Source of the DNA: Alphaproteobacteria bacterium
GTDB lineage: Bacteria > Pseudomonadota > Alphaproteobacteria > Rhodobacterales > Rhodobacteraceae
Length of the DNA: 64,000 nucleotides
Assembly (NCBI GenBank): GCA_030424865.1
Contig: JAUHVR010000019.1
Span: 1 to 64,000, forward strand
Direction of reading: 5' to 3'
Positions 1 to 9,965 of the stretch are shown piece by piece. The notes under the pieces were generated by a model, which was given only the letters and a program-made list of their open reading frames with translations, made no database searches and was not told the origin of the DNA. Numbering within the stretch: the stretch's first letter is position 1; the number at the start of each line of letters is the position of its first letter. A program made the translations under genes and the position numbers.

Positions 1-58
1 GGAAGAAAGGGGAAAGCTTGGCCATCTGCTCGTCAGTCAGCCAGAAAAGGTCGCTCAT
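1..58 (-). CDS. IS5-family transposase, N-terminal fragment cut by the window edge
   Basis: The reverse strand starts with ATG at 58 and reads MSDLFWLTDEQMAKLSPFF before leaving the window. This closely matches the N-terminus of the IS5-type (IS427-like) DDE transposases common in Rhodobacteraceae, which begin MSDLFWLTDEQMARL. Only 19 residues are visible, so whether the gene is intact cannot be told. The terminal inverted repeat should lie within about 60 bases beyond the start, around 60-110, but it cannot be delimited without the other end of the element. Confidence 0.75.
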   Translation of the reverse strand, partial: MSDLFWLTDEQMAKLSPFF

Positions 59-294
59 GTCACCGCTCCGTTTTCCGGGCCGTGAATCACGTAGCGCTCC
101 GGAAATCAATGCATCCTGACCCTAGAACTCAGTATATTACCGCGAAGACCGACAAATCGAATGGTACAGCTGATCTTCGGAAGGAAAAGACACTGACTTT
201 TCAACGAAATCTTCTCATTTTCATTTTGAACGTGTTGAAGTTCAAGAAGTTTGCCTATTCTCGATCGTCTAAACCTTGATATCATTAATTCAAG

Positions 295-1161
295 ATGCCT
301 GTTTTTGGACACCACTCAAATGCCGCTGTCGATCTCGATCTTGATGGCACTCCCGATTTCAATTCCGTCGCACCGCGTCGTCTGCAGACCTTTCTGGGGG
401 ACCTTGGACAAGCCGAAAGCACGGATGATGTTTGGACCTTGATGCTGGGATTGTGCCGGGATCTGGGGCAGACCTATCTGTCCTATGCTTTCACAAAGGT
501 CAGCGACTACAGCCAGATAGAGTTCAACTTGCGATCGAATGCACCTGACAGCTGGAAATCCTGGCTTTCAGCCCAAGTCGCGGAACAAGAGCTCAAGGCC
601 GTCGCAACACATGATGCACAAATGCTTGGGCTGTCGGCCGTCGGCATCGAGTTCATGGACGATTACCGGCAACGGGGACCGTTGTCGCCCTCTTTCCAGG
701 ACTTCCTGCACCGTTCGGCGGCGATTGGTTGGAAAAGCGGGCTTCTGGTGCCGCTGCGCACTGTTCGGCGGATGGAATATGGCGGCATGACCATTGCAGG
801 GGATCTGAGCAGGTCGGACTTTCTGGATTTTACGCGCGAAAGCGGCTGGACGTTCAGCGTTGCGTCGCTGCAGGCCCACCTCGCGTATCGCGAGTTCATG
901 TTCCGGGAAGAGGCCGACAGCTACGACCTGTCCCCGCGCCACCTTGATTTTCTGAGGCAGTCCGCGCGCGGTTTTGAAATCAAGGAAATCGCGCACAACT
1001 GGCAGCGATCCCAACAGTACGTCACACGCGTCCGCCGCGAGGTCTGCGACAGGCTTGGCGTGACCTCAAAAATGGCGGTCATGGCCAAGGCTGCCCAACT
1101 CGACATCCTGATCGATCACGACATTCGGGATCTCGAGTCCGTCAGCGGCGATTGGGACTAG
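295..1161 (+). CDS. LuxR-type regulator with degenerate autoinducer-domain-like N-terminus
   Basis: The 288-aa protein has a C-terminal LuxR/FixJ helix-turn-helix at about residues 212-272 (starts LSPRHLDFL; GFEIKEIA recognition region; RLGVTSKMAVMAKA). The N-terminal 200 residues resemble the autoinducer-binding layout (YLSYAFTKVSDYSQ near 61-74, a GPLSPSFQDF stretch, then GWKSGLLVPLR), but most of the usual ligand-contact residues are not recognisable. No luxI-type synthase lies nearby, so it would be a LuxR solo. It stands alone between the IS fragment and the convergent halogenase gene. No good ribosome-binding site precedes the chosen ATG, so the start is uncertain. The target is unknown. 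Confidence 0.72.
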   Translation: MPVFGHHSNAAVDLDLDGTPDFNSVAPRRLQTFLGDLGQAESTDDVWTLMLGLCRDLGQTYLSYAFTKVSDYSQIEFNLRSNAPDSWKSWLSAQVAEQELKAVATHDAQMLGLSAVGIEFMDDYRQRGPLSPSFQDFLHRSAAIGWKSGLLVPLRTVRRMEYGGMTIAGDLSRSDFLDFTRESGWTFSVASLQAHLAYREFMFREEADSYDLSPRHLDFLRQSARGFEIKEIAHNWQRSQQYVTRVRREVCDRLGVTSKMAVMAKAAQLDILIDHDIRDLESVSGDWD

Positions 1162-1230
1162 TCCCCGTCAGGGCATAGCGCCGCGCTGAGCCGGACCTAC
1201 AGCAAGGCCCACACTGCAGCTGGACCGACC

Positions 1231-2892
1231 CTAGAACAAACCGGGCGCGGAATCGTCGATTGCGTCCAGTTTAACCTTGTAGGTCGCCTTGGCTGCCGAT
1301 GTTCCGGGTAGGGCCACCGTTGGCTGAGCGACCGGGAACTGCGGTTGTCTTGCAGCAGGTAGCTCTCCGCGCAGTTTGGTCAGCAGCGTTCGGTGATCAG
1401 CCTTGTACTTCACGGCGTCGCGCGTCAGCCCGTCCATCCGGGCCAGATGTTTTTCCCATGCGCGCTTGTTGAGCTTCACGGGCATCGTGACGCCGTCTTT
1501 GGCGTACCCTTGCTGATAGACCTGCTTTCCAAGAAGCACGGCTTGATAGACCATGTGATGGAACAGGTACACACGATTGAAATCGGTCGCCGCCGGCAAG
1601 CGGGTTTTCCAAAGTTCAAGGTTCTCGACCAGCCGATCAGGGACCTTCAACTGGGTGCGCGCATCGATCCAATATGGATCGTCAGTCCGGTTGCCCAGTT
1701 GGTAGTGCAGGCTGATGAACTCAAGAACCTCGTCGTACATCGCGTTCGAAACCTGATCATAACGGTTCCGGGTGACGTCGTCGAAATCGGTGGTCGGGAA
1801 ATAGGTCATCAGCCAGCGGATGCCCATGTCGATCATGTGGATCGCGGTGGATTCAAGCGGCTCGATAAAGCCCCCGGACAATCCCAAGGCCAGGCAGTTC
1901 TTGACCCAGGTACGGCGCGACCGGCCGATGCGCATGGGAATGATCCGTGGCTCTGCCCCCTTGGGCGCGCGGTCCCCGAGGTGCGCCATGAACTCATCGC
2001 GCGCCTGTTCGTCGGTGCGGTGCGCATCCGAAAACACGTAGCCGGTGCCAATCCGGTTATACAGCGGAACATTCCACACCCAGCCCGCGCCCAGCGCTGT
2101 CGAGCTTGTGCAGCTTTCAAGCTTGTCAGGGTCGCTGTGCGGAATTTGCAGGGCCATGGCACGGTTGTTGCCAAGGTAGTCCGAGTAGTTGATGAACGGC
2201 TCGCCCAGCGCCTTGTTGATGATCAGCCCCCGGAACCCGGTGCAATCGATCACGAATTCGACCTCGTGGCGGCCCCTGTCCCTGAGCTGCAGCGCCGCAA
2301 CATAGCCACGCTCGTCCAGTTCAACGTCATCCACGTCTGCAAGTATGTGCTCAACCCCGCGTGCGGTCCCGACATCTTGCAGCAAGCCCGCGAACTTGCC
2401 GGCATCCAGATGAAAGGCGAACCCCTGCGGCCCTTGCCCCTTTGGGTTCTTAGTGATCGCCGTCGGCCCGCGATACGCGCGGATCAGGTCGACCGTCGGC
2501 GCATAACTTTGGGCAAAGTCCTTTCTTCCGGCCCCGTAGGCCAGATAATAATAGGCCTCTTCGACGCCTTCGATCTCGCCCGGTCTGTTAAAGCCGTTCA
2601 AATATCGGATGAACTTGCCGTTCTTGTCGACGTTCCAGTTGTTGAACATCACCCCCATCTTGAACGAGGCGTTGCACCGCTTGAAGAAATCTTGATGCTT
2701 GATGCCCATCATATCCAGCGTGGTAGGCATACTGGGCACTGTGGCTTCACCCACGCCGACGGTCGGAACATTCGGCGACTCAATCAACGTGATCTTGATC
2801 GAATTCGAAAGAAGCGTTCTGAGGAAGCTGGCGGTCAACCAACCGGCCGTGCCACCACCGACAATCGTCACGTTGCGTATCGGTTTCCCCAT
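1231..2892 (-). CDS. Flavin-dependent tryptophan-halogenase-family protein
   Basis: This is a 553-aa FADH2-dependent halogenase-like enzyme. Visible signatures are the FAD-binding GGGTAGW at 12-18, GVGEAT at 46-51, a lysine at 78 in NASFKMG (matching the catalytic Lys79 of PrnA), the halogenase signature WVWNVP at 271-276 (family WxWxIP), and EPLEST near 344-349 carrying the second key acid. The start at 2892 is preceded by GGAGG at good spacing; the open frame runs 63 codons further upstream without support. Family members chlorinate or brominate tryptophan or other aromatics using a separate flavin reductase. None is adjacent, and there is no TonB receptor or biosynthetic cluster, so the substrate is unknown. 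Confidence 0.88.
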   Translation of the reverse strand: MGKPIRNVTIVGGGTAGWLTASFLRTLLSNSIKITLIESPNVPTVGVGEATVPSMPTTLDMMGIKHQDFFKRCNASFKMGVMFNNWNVDKNGKFIRYLNGFNRPGEIEGVEEAYYYLAYGAGRKDFAQSYAPTVDLIRAYRGPTAITKNPKGQGPQGFAFHLDAGKFAGLLQDVGTARGVEHILADVDDVELDERGYVAALQLRDRGRHEVEFVIDCTGFRGLIINKALGEPFINYSDYLGNNRAMALQIPHSDPDKLESCTSSTALGAGWVWNVPLYNRIGTGYVFSDAHRTDEQARDEFMAHLGDRAPKGAEPRIIPMRIGRSRRTWVKNCLALGLSGGFIEPLESTAIHMIDMGIRWLMTYFPTTDFDDVTRNRYDQVSNAMYDEVLEFISLHYQLGNRTDDPYWIDARTQLKVPDRLVENLELWKTRLPAATDFNRVYLFHHMVYQAVLLGKQVYQQGYAKDGVTMPVKLNKRAWEKHLARMDGLTRDAVKYKADHRTLLTKLRGELPAARQPQFPVAQPTVALPGTSAAKATYKVKLDAIDDSAPGLF

Positions 2893-3114
2893 CTCAGCCT
2901 CCACAGATCGCGCCACTACGCCCCACGATAACGGCGGATCTTCGCGGGTGCCGAGCCTTGGGCGCGTTTTTTTGGTGCTCGAAAACAGTGTCGACGCAGA
3001 TCGCCGCGCGTGCCGTCGAGAGTGGCGAACACGCGACATTGTATACCAATGTATGCTGTAGACGATTCGGAAGAAGTACACTATGGAGGGGCCAGATTAA
3101 GAAAGGTGTGCACC

Positions 3115-5319
<2,205 letters not shown>

Positions 5320-5336
5320 CGCCACCGAACTCTGAA

Positions 5337-5379
5337 CGAAAAAAGGCCCCCGCTTGTTTCAAGCGGGGGCCTTTTTTCG
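5337..5379. terminator. Bidirectional rho-independent terminator after icd
   Basis: A perfect 20-bp inverted repeat (5337-5356 and 5360-5379) with a TTT loop, a GC-rich core and A-run/T-run flanks on both strands. It serves icd on the plus strand and the convergent small gene ending at 5400 on the minus strand. Confidence 0.95.
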
Positions 5380-5399
5380 TTGTCGTCCCAAACAGGGGA

Positions 5400-5633
5400 T
5401 CACGTTGTCTGGCGAAGGTTCGGCTGCTGAAAAAGGAGCGAAACCGCTCTTGAAACCAAACCGGGTCGAGAAACCTCAGGCATCGTGACTTTGGGCGTCG
5501 CGCCCTCTGCCTTAGCGGCCTTGGACATTTCCCTGAAGGTCCTCAAGTGCTCTGCGTTCCTGTCCGCCAATTCCCCGGAAGGTTTCACCTTGGCATAAGC
5601 CGTTGTAATATCGTTTGAAAACGGGCCAAACAT
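5400..5633 (-). CDS. Small uncharacterised protein divergent from a LysR regulator
   Basis: A 77-aa protein starting MFGPFSNDITTAYAKV; ATG at 5633 has GGAGG upstream, which favours it over the start nine codons earlier. It is charged and lysine-rich in the middle (FREMSKAAKAEG), with no signal peptide or membrane segment. I do not recognise the family. It is transcribed divergently from the adjacent GcvA-like LysR gene with a 94-bp gap, the arrangement expected of a LysR target, and ends at the shared terminator of icd. A second LysR/tiny-gene pair of the same layout lies at 58.3-59.4 kb. Confidence 0.6.
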   Translation of the reverse strand: MFGPFSNDITTAYAKVKPSGELADRNAEHLRTFREMSKAAKAEGATPKVTMPEVSRPGLVSRAVSLLFQQPNLRQTT

Positions 5634-5711
5634 GGCGTCCTCCTTTTTCATTTCCTGCAAACAAGACTACCAAGCTCTCTTGCCAAACCCTAGAAAACGA
5701 ATATTTTGAAA

Positions 5712-5728
5712 TGATAGAAAAAGTATCA
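5712..5728. promoter_or_regulatory. LysR-type palindrome TGATA-N7-TATCA at the regulator's own start
   Basis: TGATA (5712-5716) and TATCA (5724-5728) form an inverted repeat with a 7-bp spacer, a T-N11-A class LysR box. It overlaps the A of the LysR start codon and lies in the 94-bp region shared with the divergent small gene, so it could serve autoregulation and activation of the neighbour. Binding is inferred. Confidence 0.45.
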
Positions 5729-6612
5729 TGTCTGAGATTGACTGGAAATCCCTGCCCGCCTTGTCATCCCTGCGGGCCTTTGAACTGACTGCACGGACGC
5801 AAAGCTTTGCCGCCGCTGCGCGGGCCTTGAACGTGACCCATGCCGCCATCGCCCAACGGGTACGGTCGCTTGAGGCCGACCTGGGCGTTCACCTCGTACG
5901 CCGCGCGGGCCGCACCATTGCCTTGACCGAGGCCGGCCAGCGACTGTCCCGACATCTGACAGAGGGGTTCGAAACCATTGCCGCCGGCATCGCCGAGGTC
6001 AAAGCCGACGAGCACAGCAAGCCGGTCCACGTCACGACCACCGTCTTCTTCTCGCAATTGATGCTTTTGCCACGGCTCGAAGTCTTTTCGCGCGAATGCC
6101 CCGACATCCGCGTGTCTGTGACACCCACGCAAGATATCGTTGACCTGACCTCCCAGGACGTCGATTTCGCGATCCGGGCGTCTCCGACCCCTCCAGACTG
6201 GCCAGGAATGCGCATTGAGCCGCTGATCACAAGCGACCTTATCATCGTCGGCGCGCCGGCGCTGCTTGATGGCACGATCCCCCCGCTGCAGGACTTGCCC
6301 TGGATCTGGACCGAAGGATCAGAGACTGAAGAAGCCGTCCTGAGGGCCTTTGGGTTGCACCTTGAAACGCTGCGCAACGCGGATTTTGGAGTGACCTCGT
6401 ATCACATTTCCTTGGTGCGCCGGGGGCTGGGGGTTTCGATGTTCCCCGAGGTCTTTGTGCGGGATGACGTCGCCTCGGGTACGCTTCGGCAGATCACGCC
6501 CCCAACAAAGATTTCGGTCACGTTTTATGCGGTGACCCCGGTGGGCCCGGTGCGACCCCAGGCCCAGATCTTTCTGGATTGGCTGAAACAGAACCTGGGT
6601 CGCGACACGTAA
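5728..6612 (+). CDS. LysR-family transcriptional regulator, GcvA-like
   Basis: The 294-aa product has the LysR winged helix at about residues 8-65 (LRAFELTARTQSFAAAA, then VTHAAIAQRVRSLEADLG) and a periplasmic-binding-like effector domain from about 95, of the GcvA type (DVDFAIRAS, GLGVSMFPEVFV). It starts at 5728 directly on a palindrome. The likely target is the divergent 77-aa gene. The effector cannot be deduced; GcvA-type proteins in this group control diverse genes, not only glycine cleavage. Confidence 0.9.
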   Translation: MSEIDWKSLPALSSLRAFELTARTQSFAAAARALNVTHAAIAQRVRSLEADLGVHLVRRAGRTIALTEAGQRLSRHLTEGFETIAAGIAEVKADEHSKPVHVTTTVFFSQLMLLPRLEVFSRECPDIRVSVTPTQDIVDLTSQDVDFAIRASPTPPDWPGMRIEPLITSDLIIVGAPALLDGTIPPLQDLPWIWTEGSETEEAVLRAFGLHLETLRNADFGVTSYHISLVRRGLGVSMFPEVFVRDDVASGTLRQITPPTKISVTFYAVTPVGPVRPQAQIFLDWLKQNLGRDT

Positions 6613-6919
6613 CCACCGACATCGCACCTGACGGGGTATGTAGTTCCGAAAAACTGGCGACGGATGAAGATTGCGGCAAGCGTCGAACCTGCACCCTGCA
6701 TGCCCGCCCTACACTGCACCCGCTCGACCCCGGCGCTGGTGGACCTCTTCGGCGAGGACACAGAGGGATTTGCGCGTCCTGATGGCAATGACCGGTTTTC
6801 ACACCTTGCGATGGGTTTGGTGGTGTTTGTGCAACGCACTTACATTCATGTCGCAAGGCCTGCGCCAAGGTTGCTACAGACCGATTGACAGGCAAATTCG
6901 ATTGGTCTTCTGGCGCATC
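6613..6919. other. 307-bp intergenic stretch without a supportable gene
   Basis: Open frames here exist on both strands but have atypical composition, no ribosome-binding site and no recognisable family. The long frame starting at 6671 is only an upstream extension of the acetyltransferase that begins at 6920. I see no clear terminator hairpin, repeat or operator. Confidence 0.5.
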
Positions 6920-7408
6920 ATGACCGACCTGACAATCAGACCCTACGCAAAAGAGCACAAGCAGACCGTTCTGGACTTGACGCTAGAGGCATGGACGCCC
7001 GTGTTCGAGAAGACGCGCCAGGACGTTCCGTCATTCGCATATGACGCGTTTTATCCAAACGGTTGGCAGACCCGGCAATTGTCGGATGTCGGAACGTTGC
7101 TGGATACCGATCCACAAGATATCTGGCTTGCCTGGCTGGGTGAACAGGCCGCCGGTTACCTCGGGATCAAGTTGCACCCCGAAGACCAGATGGGAGAAAT
7201 CTACATCATTGCTGTTTCGCCCCGGTTTCAGCGACAAGGCATTTCAACACGTCTGATGACCTTTGCAGAGGATCATATCCGTCACGCTGGAATGAAAATG
7301 ATCATGGTCGAGACAATCGGGGACAGGGGGCATGAACCGGCGAGGCGCTCTTACGAAGCCTTTGGTTTTGAGCCTTGGCCAGTTGCACGATATTTCAAGG
7401 AAGTCTGA
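6920..7408 (+). CDS. GNAT-family N-acetyltransferase
   Basis: A 162-aa GNAT protein starting MTDLTIRPY. The acetyl-CoA-binding motif is visible at IIAVSPRFQRQGISTRLM (motif A, RxxQ/RGxA/S type), with the preceding beta strand MGEIYI and the C-terminal YEAFGFEP block. The start at 6920 is chosen because the GNAT fold begins there and the extension to 6671 resembles nothing. The substrate is unknown; family members acetylate small amines, antibiotics or protein termini. A second GNAT gene follows 88 bp downstream. Confidence 0.82.
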   Translation: MTDLTIRPYAKEHKQTVLDLTLEAWTPVFEKTRQDVPSFAYDAFYPNGWQTRQLSDVGTLLDTDPQDIWLAWLGEQAAGYLGIKLHPEDQMGEIYIIAVSPRFQRQGISTRLMTFAEDHIRHAGMKMIMVETIGDRGHEPARRSYEAFGFEPWPVARYFKEV

Positions 7409-7496
7409 TTTCGCCCCTGTGCGGGTTCACGCAGTGACAGGATCAAGCTGGCTTTGGCGTGTTGGACCGGCGTTCATAGCAAGAAAAGGAAGACCA

Positions 7497-7973
7497 TTGG
7501 CTCATTTCCGGGATGTAGGCCGTGACGATCTGGAAGCCGTATGCAATCTGTCGGTTGCACCTGAACAAGCGGATATGGTGACACCAAATGTCATGACGAT
7601 GGCAGAAGCTCAGTTTGAGCCCGGGGCCGTTGTTCGCGCACTTTGGCTTGAAAAAGAGCCCGTTGGTTTGTTGGCGATGATGCGACCCTCGGCTTACCCG
7701 GAAGATGAAGACATCGTTGTCCGCAGAGACCTTGCATACATCTGGCGCTTGATGATCGGAGCACAATTCCAAGGCCAAGGGTACGGCGCTTGCGCATTGG
7801 AAGAGGCGAAGCGCATTGCCAGGTCCTGGGGTTACCCTGGTGTCTCCTTGACGGTCGCAGACAAACCAAACGGCGCGATCCCCTTTTATGAGAGATATGG
7901 CTTCGTCCCCACCGGTCGAAGGCTTTGGGGCGACTCAAACGAGCTCGAGATGATCTGGATGTTCCCGGACTAG
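7497..7973 (+). CDS. GNAT-family N-acetyltransferase (polyamine acetyltransferase-like)
   Basis: A 158-aa GNAT protein. I take TTG at 7497 as start because AAGGAAG precedes it and the fold begins with HFRDVGRDDLEAV; the longer frame from 7332 overlaps the upstream gene and adds no recognisable sequence. Motif A reads WRLMIGAQFQGQGYGACAL (QxxGxG), and the C-terminus has AIPFYERYGFVPTGR. The layout resembles BltD/PaiA-type diamine and spermidine acetyltransferases, but the substrate is inference. Upstream ATG or GTG starts cannot be excluded. Confidence 0.75.
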   Translation: MAHFRDVGRDDLEAVCNLSVAPEQADMVTPNVMTMAEAQFEPGAVVRALWLEKEPVGLLAMMRPSAYPEDEDIVVRRDLAYIWRLMIGAQFQGQGYGACALEEAKRIARSWGYPGVSLTVADKPNGAIPFYERYGFVPTGRRLWGDSNELEMIWMFPD

Positions 7974-8186
7974 CGCTGCTCTACAAGCAGCAGGTCGGGC
8001 CGTTCTGACCAGAGCTCTGGCGACTTTTGCATAAACCAACCATTCCGGCTGGACGCGGCATTTGCACGACTTGGACCCAGCGCTGCGATGTTCGGCGGTG
8101 TGCCGGATACCCGGCTGCGGGCTTTGAGGAAGACGCAAAGGGCCAACCCGCCTAATCTGTGACTAAAATCGAAAGGACTGGCCAGC

Positions 8187-9158
8187 ATGGGCACTTTGGT
8201 GGTGACAGAAGCAGAACTGAGAACCTGTCTGCACATCGACAACAGGTCGCTCGATGCTGTTGAGCAGGCCTTCGCCTGGATTGCGGAAGGGCGCGTTTCG
8301 ATGCCGCCGGTCATGCATATCGACGTTGATGCAGACAGTGCGGTCGACACCAAGGGCGCTTTCGTCGAAGGCATGGATCATCTTGCCGTAAAAATCGCAA
8401 CAGGCTTCTTTCGCAACCCTCAAATTGGGCTGCCCAGCTGCAGCAGCATCATTGTCTTGATGAACGCTCAAACCGGCGCTTTTGAATGCGTATTCCTCGA
8501 CAACGGGTTCTTGATGGATCTGCGCACGGGTCTCGCCGGGGCCGTGGCGGCGAAACACCTTGCGCCACAAAGCGTCAAGACCGTCGGGGTGATCGGGACA
8601 GGTGTCCAGGCGCGCTACCAAATCGAGAGCCTCGCGCTGGTGCGGAATTTCGAAGAGTTGCTGGTGTTCGGGCGCAACGCGAGCTCGGTTTCGACATACT
8701 GTGCCGAGATGTCAGAGCGGCTGGGCGTTCCCGTCAAGCCTTGTCCTTCGGTGGAAGAGTTGGTGAAAACCGCGCAGATCGTCGTGACGACCACGCCCGC
8801 GACCGATCCCGTCATCATGCCAGACTGGCTTCACAAAGACCTGCACATCACCGCAATGGGATCAGATTTGCCAGGGAAACAAGAGCTGCATTCGGACGTT
8901 CTGCTTCGTGCGGACGCTGTCGTTTGCGATGTGATAGATCAATGCGCCATCGGCGGCGAACTTCAACATGTCACGGCAGGACAGGTCGACGCATTGGAGC
9001 TTGGCTCGATCATAGCAGGCACGCAATCGGTTTCGCGGCAACCAGGGGCCATAACTGTTTGCGATCTGACCGGAACCGGTGCGCAAGACACGGCCATCGC
9101 GATAGACGCTTTCGCACGCATCAAGGCTGCGGGCTTGGGTTCCATCATCGGGCTTTGA
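8187..9158 (+). CDS. Ornithine cyclodeaminase / mu-crystallin family protein, EutC-like
   Basis: A 323-aa NAD(P)-binding enzyme of the ornithine cyclodeaminase/mu-crystallin family. Features are an N-terminal substrate domain with the conserved lysine in HLAVKIATGFF, the LRTGLAGAVAAKHLAP segment, a Rossmann motif GVIGTGVQAR at about 133-142, and DLTGTGAQD near 293-301. The N-terminus (EAELR, MPPVMHIDV) is closest to what I recall of EutC, the cyclodeaminase-like protein of ectoine catabolism. No other ectoine genes are present, so the reaction (ornithine deamination, imine reduction or an ectoine-derived substrate) is unknown. It stands alone. Confidence 0.85.
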   Translation: MGTLVVTEAELRTCLHIDNRSLDAVEQAFAWIAEGRVSMPPVMHIDVDADSAVDTKGAFVEGMDHLAVKIATGFFRNPQIGLPSCSSIIVLMNAQTGAFECVFLDNGFLMDLRTGLAGAVAAKHLAPQSVKTVGVIGTGVQARYQIESLALVRNFEELLVFGRNASSVSTYCAEMSERLGVPVKPCPSVEELVKTAQIVVTTTPATDPVIMPDWLHKDLHITAMGSDLPGKQELHSDVLLRADAVVCDVIDQCAIGGELQHVTAGQVDALELGSIIAGTQSVSRQPGAITVCDLTGTGAQDTAIAIDAFARIKAAGLGSIIGL

Positions 9159-9743
9159 AGCGACCTTGATGGTCGGCTTTCAACACGACGACGGAAACAA
9201 GGGCCCTGAACGGATTGGTTCCGAGATCAAAGACGACGCGTTTTGCCGTCGCGGCCAGGCCGCCAAGGCACCTTCTTTCACCAAACTTCGGTGCAACCCA
9301 AATCAATCGTCGAGGCTTGCCGGTGCTTTTAGGTCCATCACTTTGAGAGTCTCTTCGATCACGTCGTCCAGCGTGTCCATCAGGATATCCACGCGGTCCG
9401 TCCCAAACACCGCCGGCGATTGTATTTCAAACACCGGCATTGTGTGATCGAGGCCGAGGTGACGGCCCTGATTTTACGGTAGCGCCTGTTTTCGCGGGCA
9501 TTGCACAGCTCATTTTTTGATTTTCCCCTTGGCCCACCCGCGCACTGGCGCTGGCGGGCCATTCTTTTTAGAAGGTTAGGCGGCAACTCAGGACAAAATT
9601 CTTGTGTCAGATTTGTGCCAAAACGGCAAAAAAACACCCAAAATCGCACGATATAACAGGCAATCACATTGAATAAGGGTGAATGAACGAATTTTCGGAT
9701 TAGCCCCGTGTCGGTGTTTTTTCCTTTTATTTCAGAGATTTAT
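9159..9743. other. 585-bp intergenic region; one weak small ORF and a hairpin
   Basis: No conserved gene is evident. There is a possible 45-aa minus-strand frame (listed separately) and a GC-rich hairpin near 9530-9561 followed on the plus strand by TTCTTTTTA, which could be a terminator. The last part (9640-9743) is AT-rich and lies just past the 3' end of the minus-strand tRNA gene. Confidence 0.4.
9303..9440 (-). CDS. Possible 45-aa small protein
   Basis: The reverse strand reads MPVFEIQSPAVFGTD, then DVIEETLKVMDLKAPAS, ending at TGA 9303-9305. Codon use and acidic/amphipathic character look coding, but there is no good ribosome-binding site and I recognise no family. It could be the remnant of a longer gene. 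Confidence 0.3.
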   Translation of the reverse strand: MPVFEIQSPAVFGTDRVDILMDTLDDVIEETLKVMDLKAPASLDD

Positions 9744-9820
9744 TGGCGATCCCGGCAGGATTCGAACCTGCAACCTGCCCCTTAGGAGGGGGCTGCTCTA
9801 TCCAGTTGAGCCACGGGACC
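9744..9820 (-). tRNA. tRNA-Arg (anticodon CCT)
   Basis: On the minus strand a 77-nt cloverleaf folds fully: acceptor GGTCCCG/CGGGATC (one G-U pair), D arm GCTC-GAGC, anticodon stem GCCCC/GGGGC with loop CTCCTAA giving anticodon CCT, T arm GCAGG-TTCGAAT-CCTGC, discriminator G and an encoded CCA. It reads AGG codons. Confidence 0.96.
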
Positions 9821-9965
9821 GCTTGGGCCTTGATTAGCGCGCGCCGGGTCGGTTGTCATGCCCCTTTTGCCGCAAAGGCGGGTGCTGCAAAACACACCGA
9901 ATACGCTTGTGCCGCAACAAAAGTTCGCGGTAACATTTTTCCAAACAACAACAGGATCATGTCCC

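Noticed and set aside
60-110. Possible terminal inverted repeat of the IS5-type element
   Set aside because: The opposite end of the element is outside the window, so neither the repeat nor a target duplication can be matched.
1393-2931. 512-codon open frame on the plus strand opposite the halogenase gene
   Set aside because: It is exactly antisense to a gene with clear family motifs; its own sequence shows no recognisable domain and reflects GC-rich codon bias.
7974-8186. Gap after the second GNAT gene that faintly resembles degenerate intergenic repeats of this bacterial family
   Set aside because: No second copy in the window and no clear reading frame or hairpin, so no call was possible.
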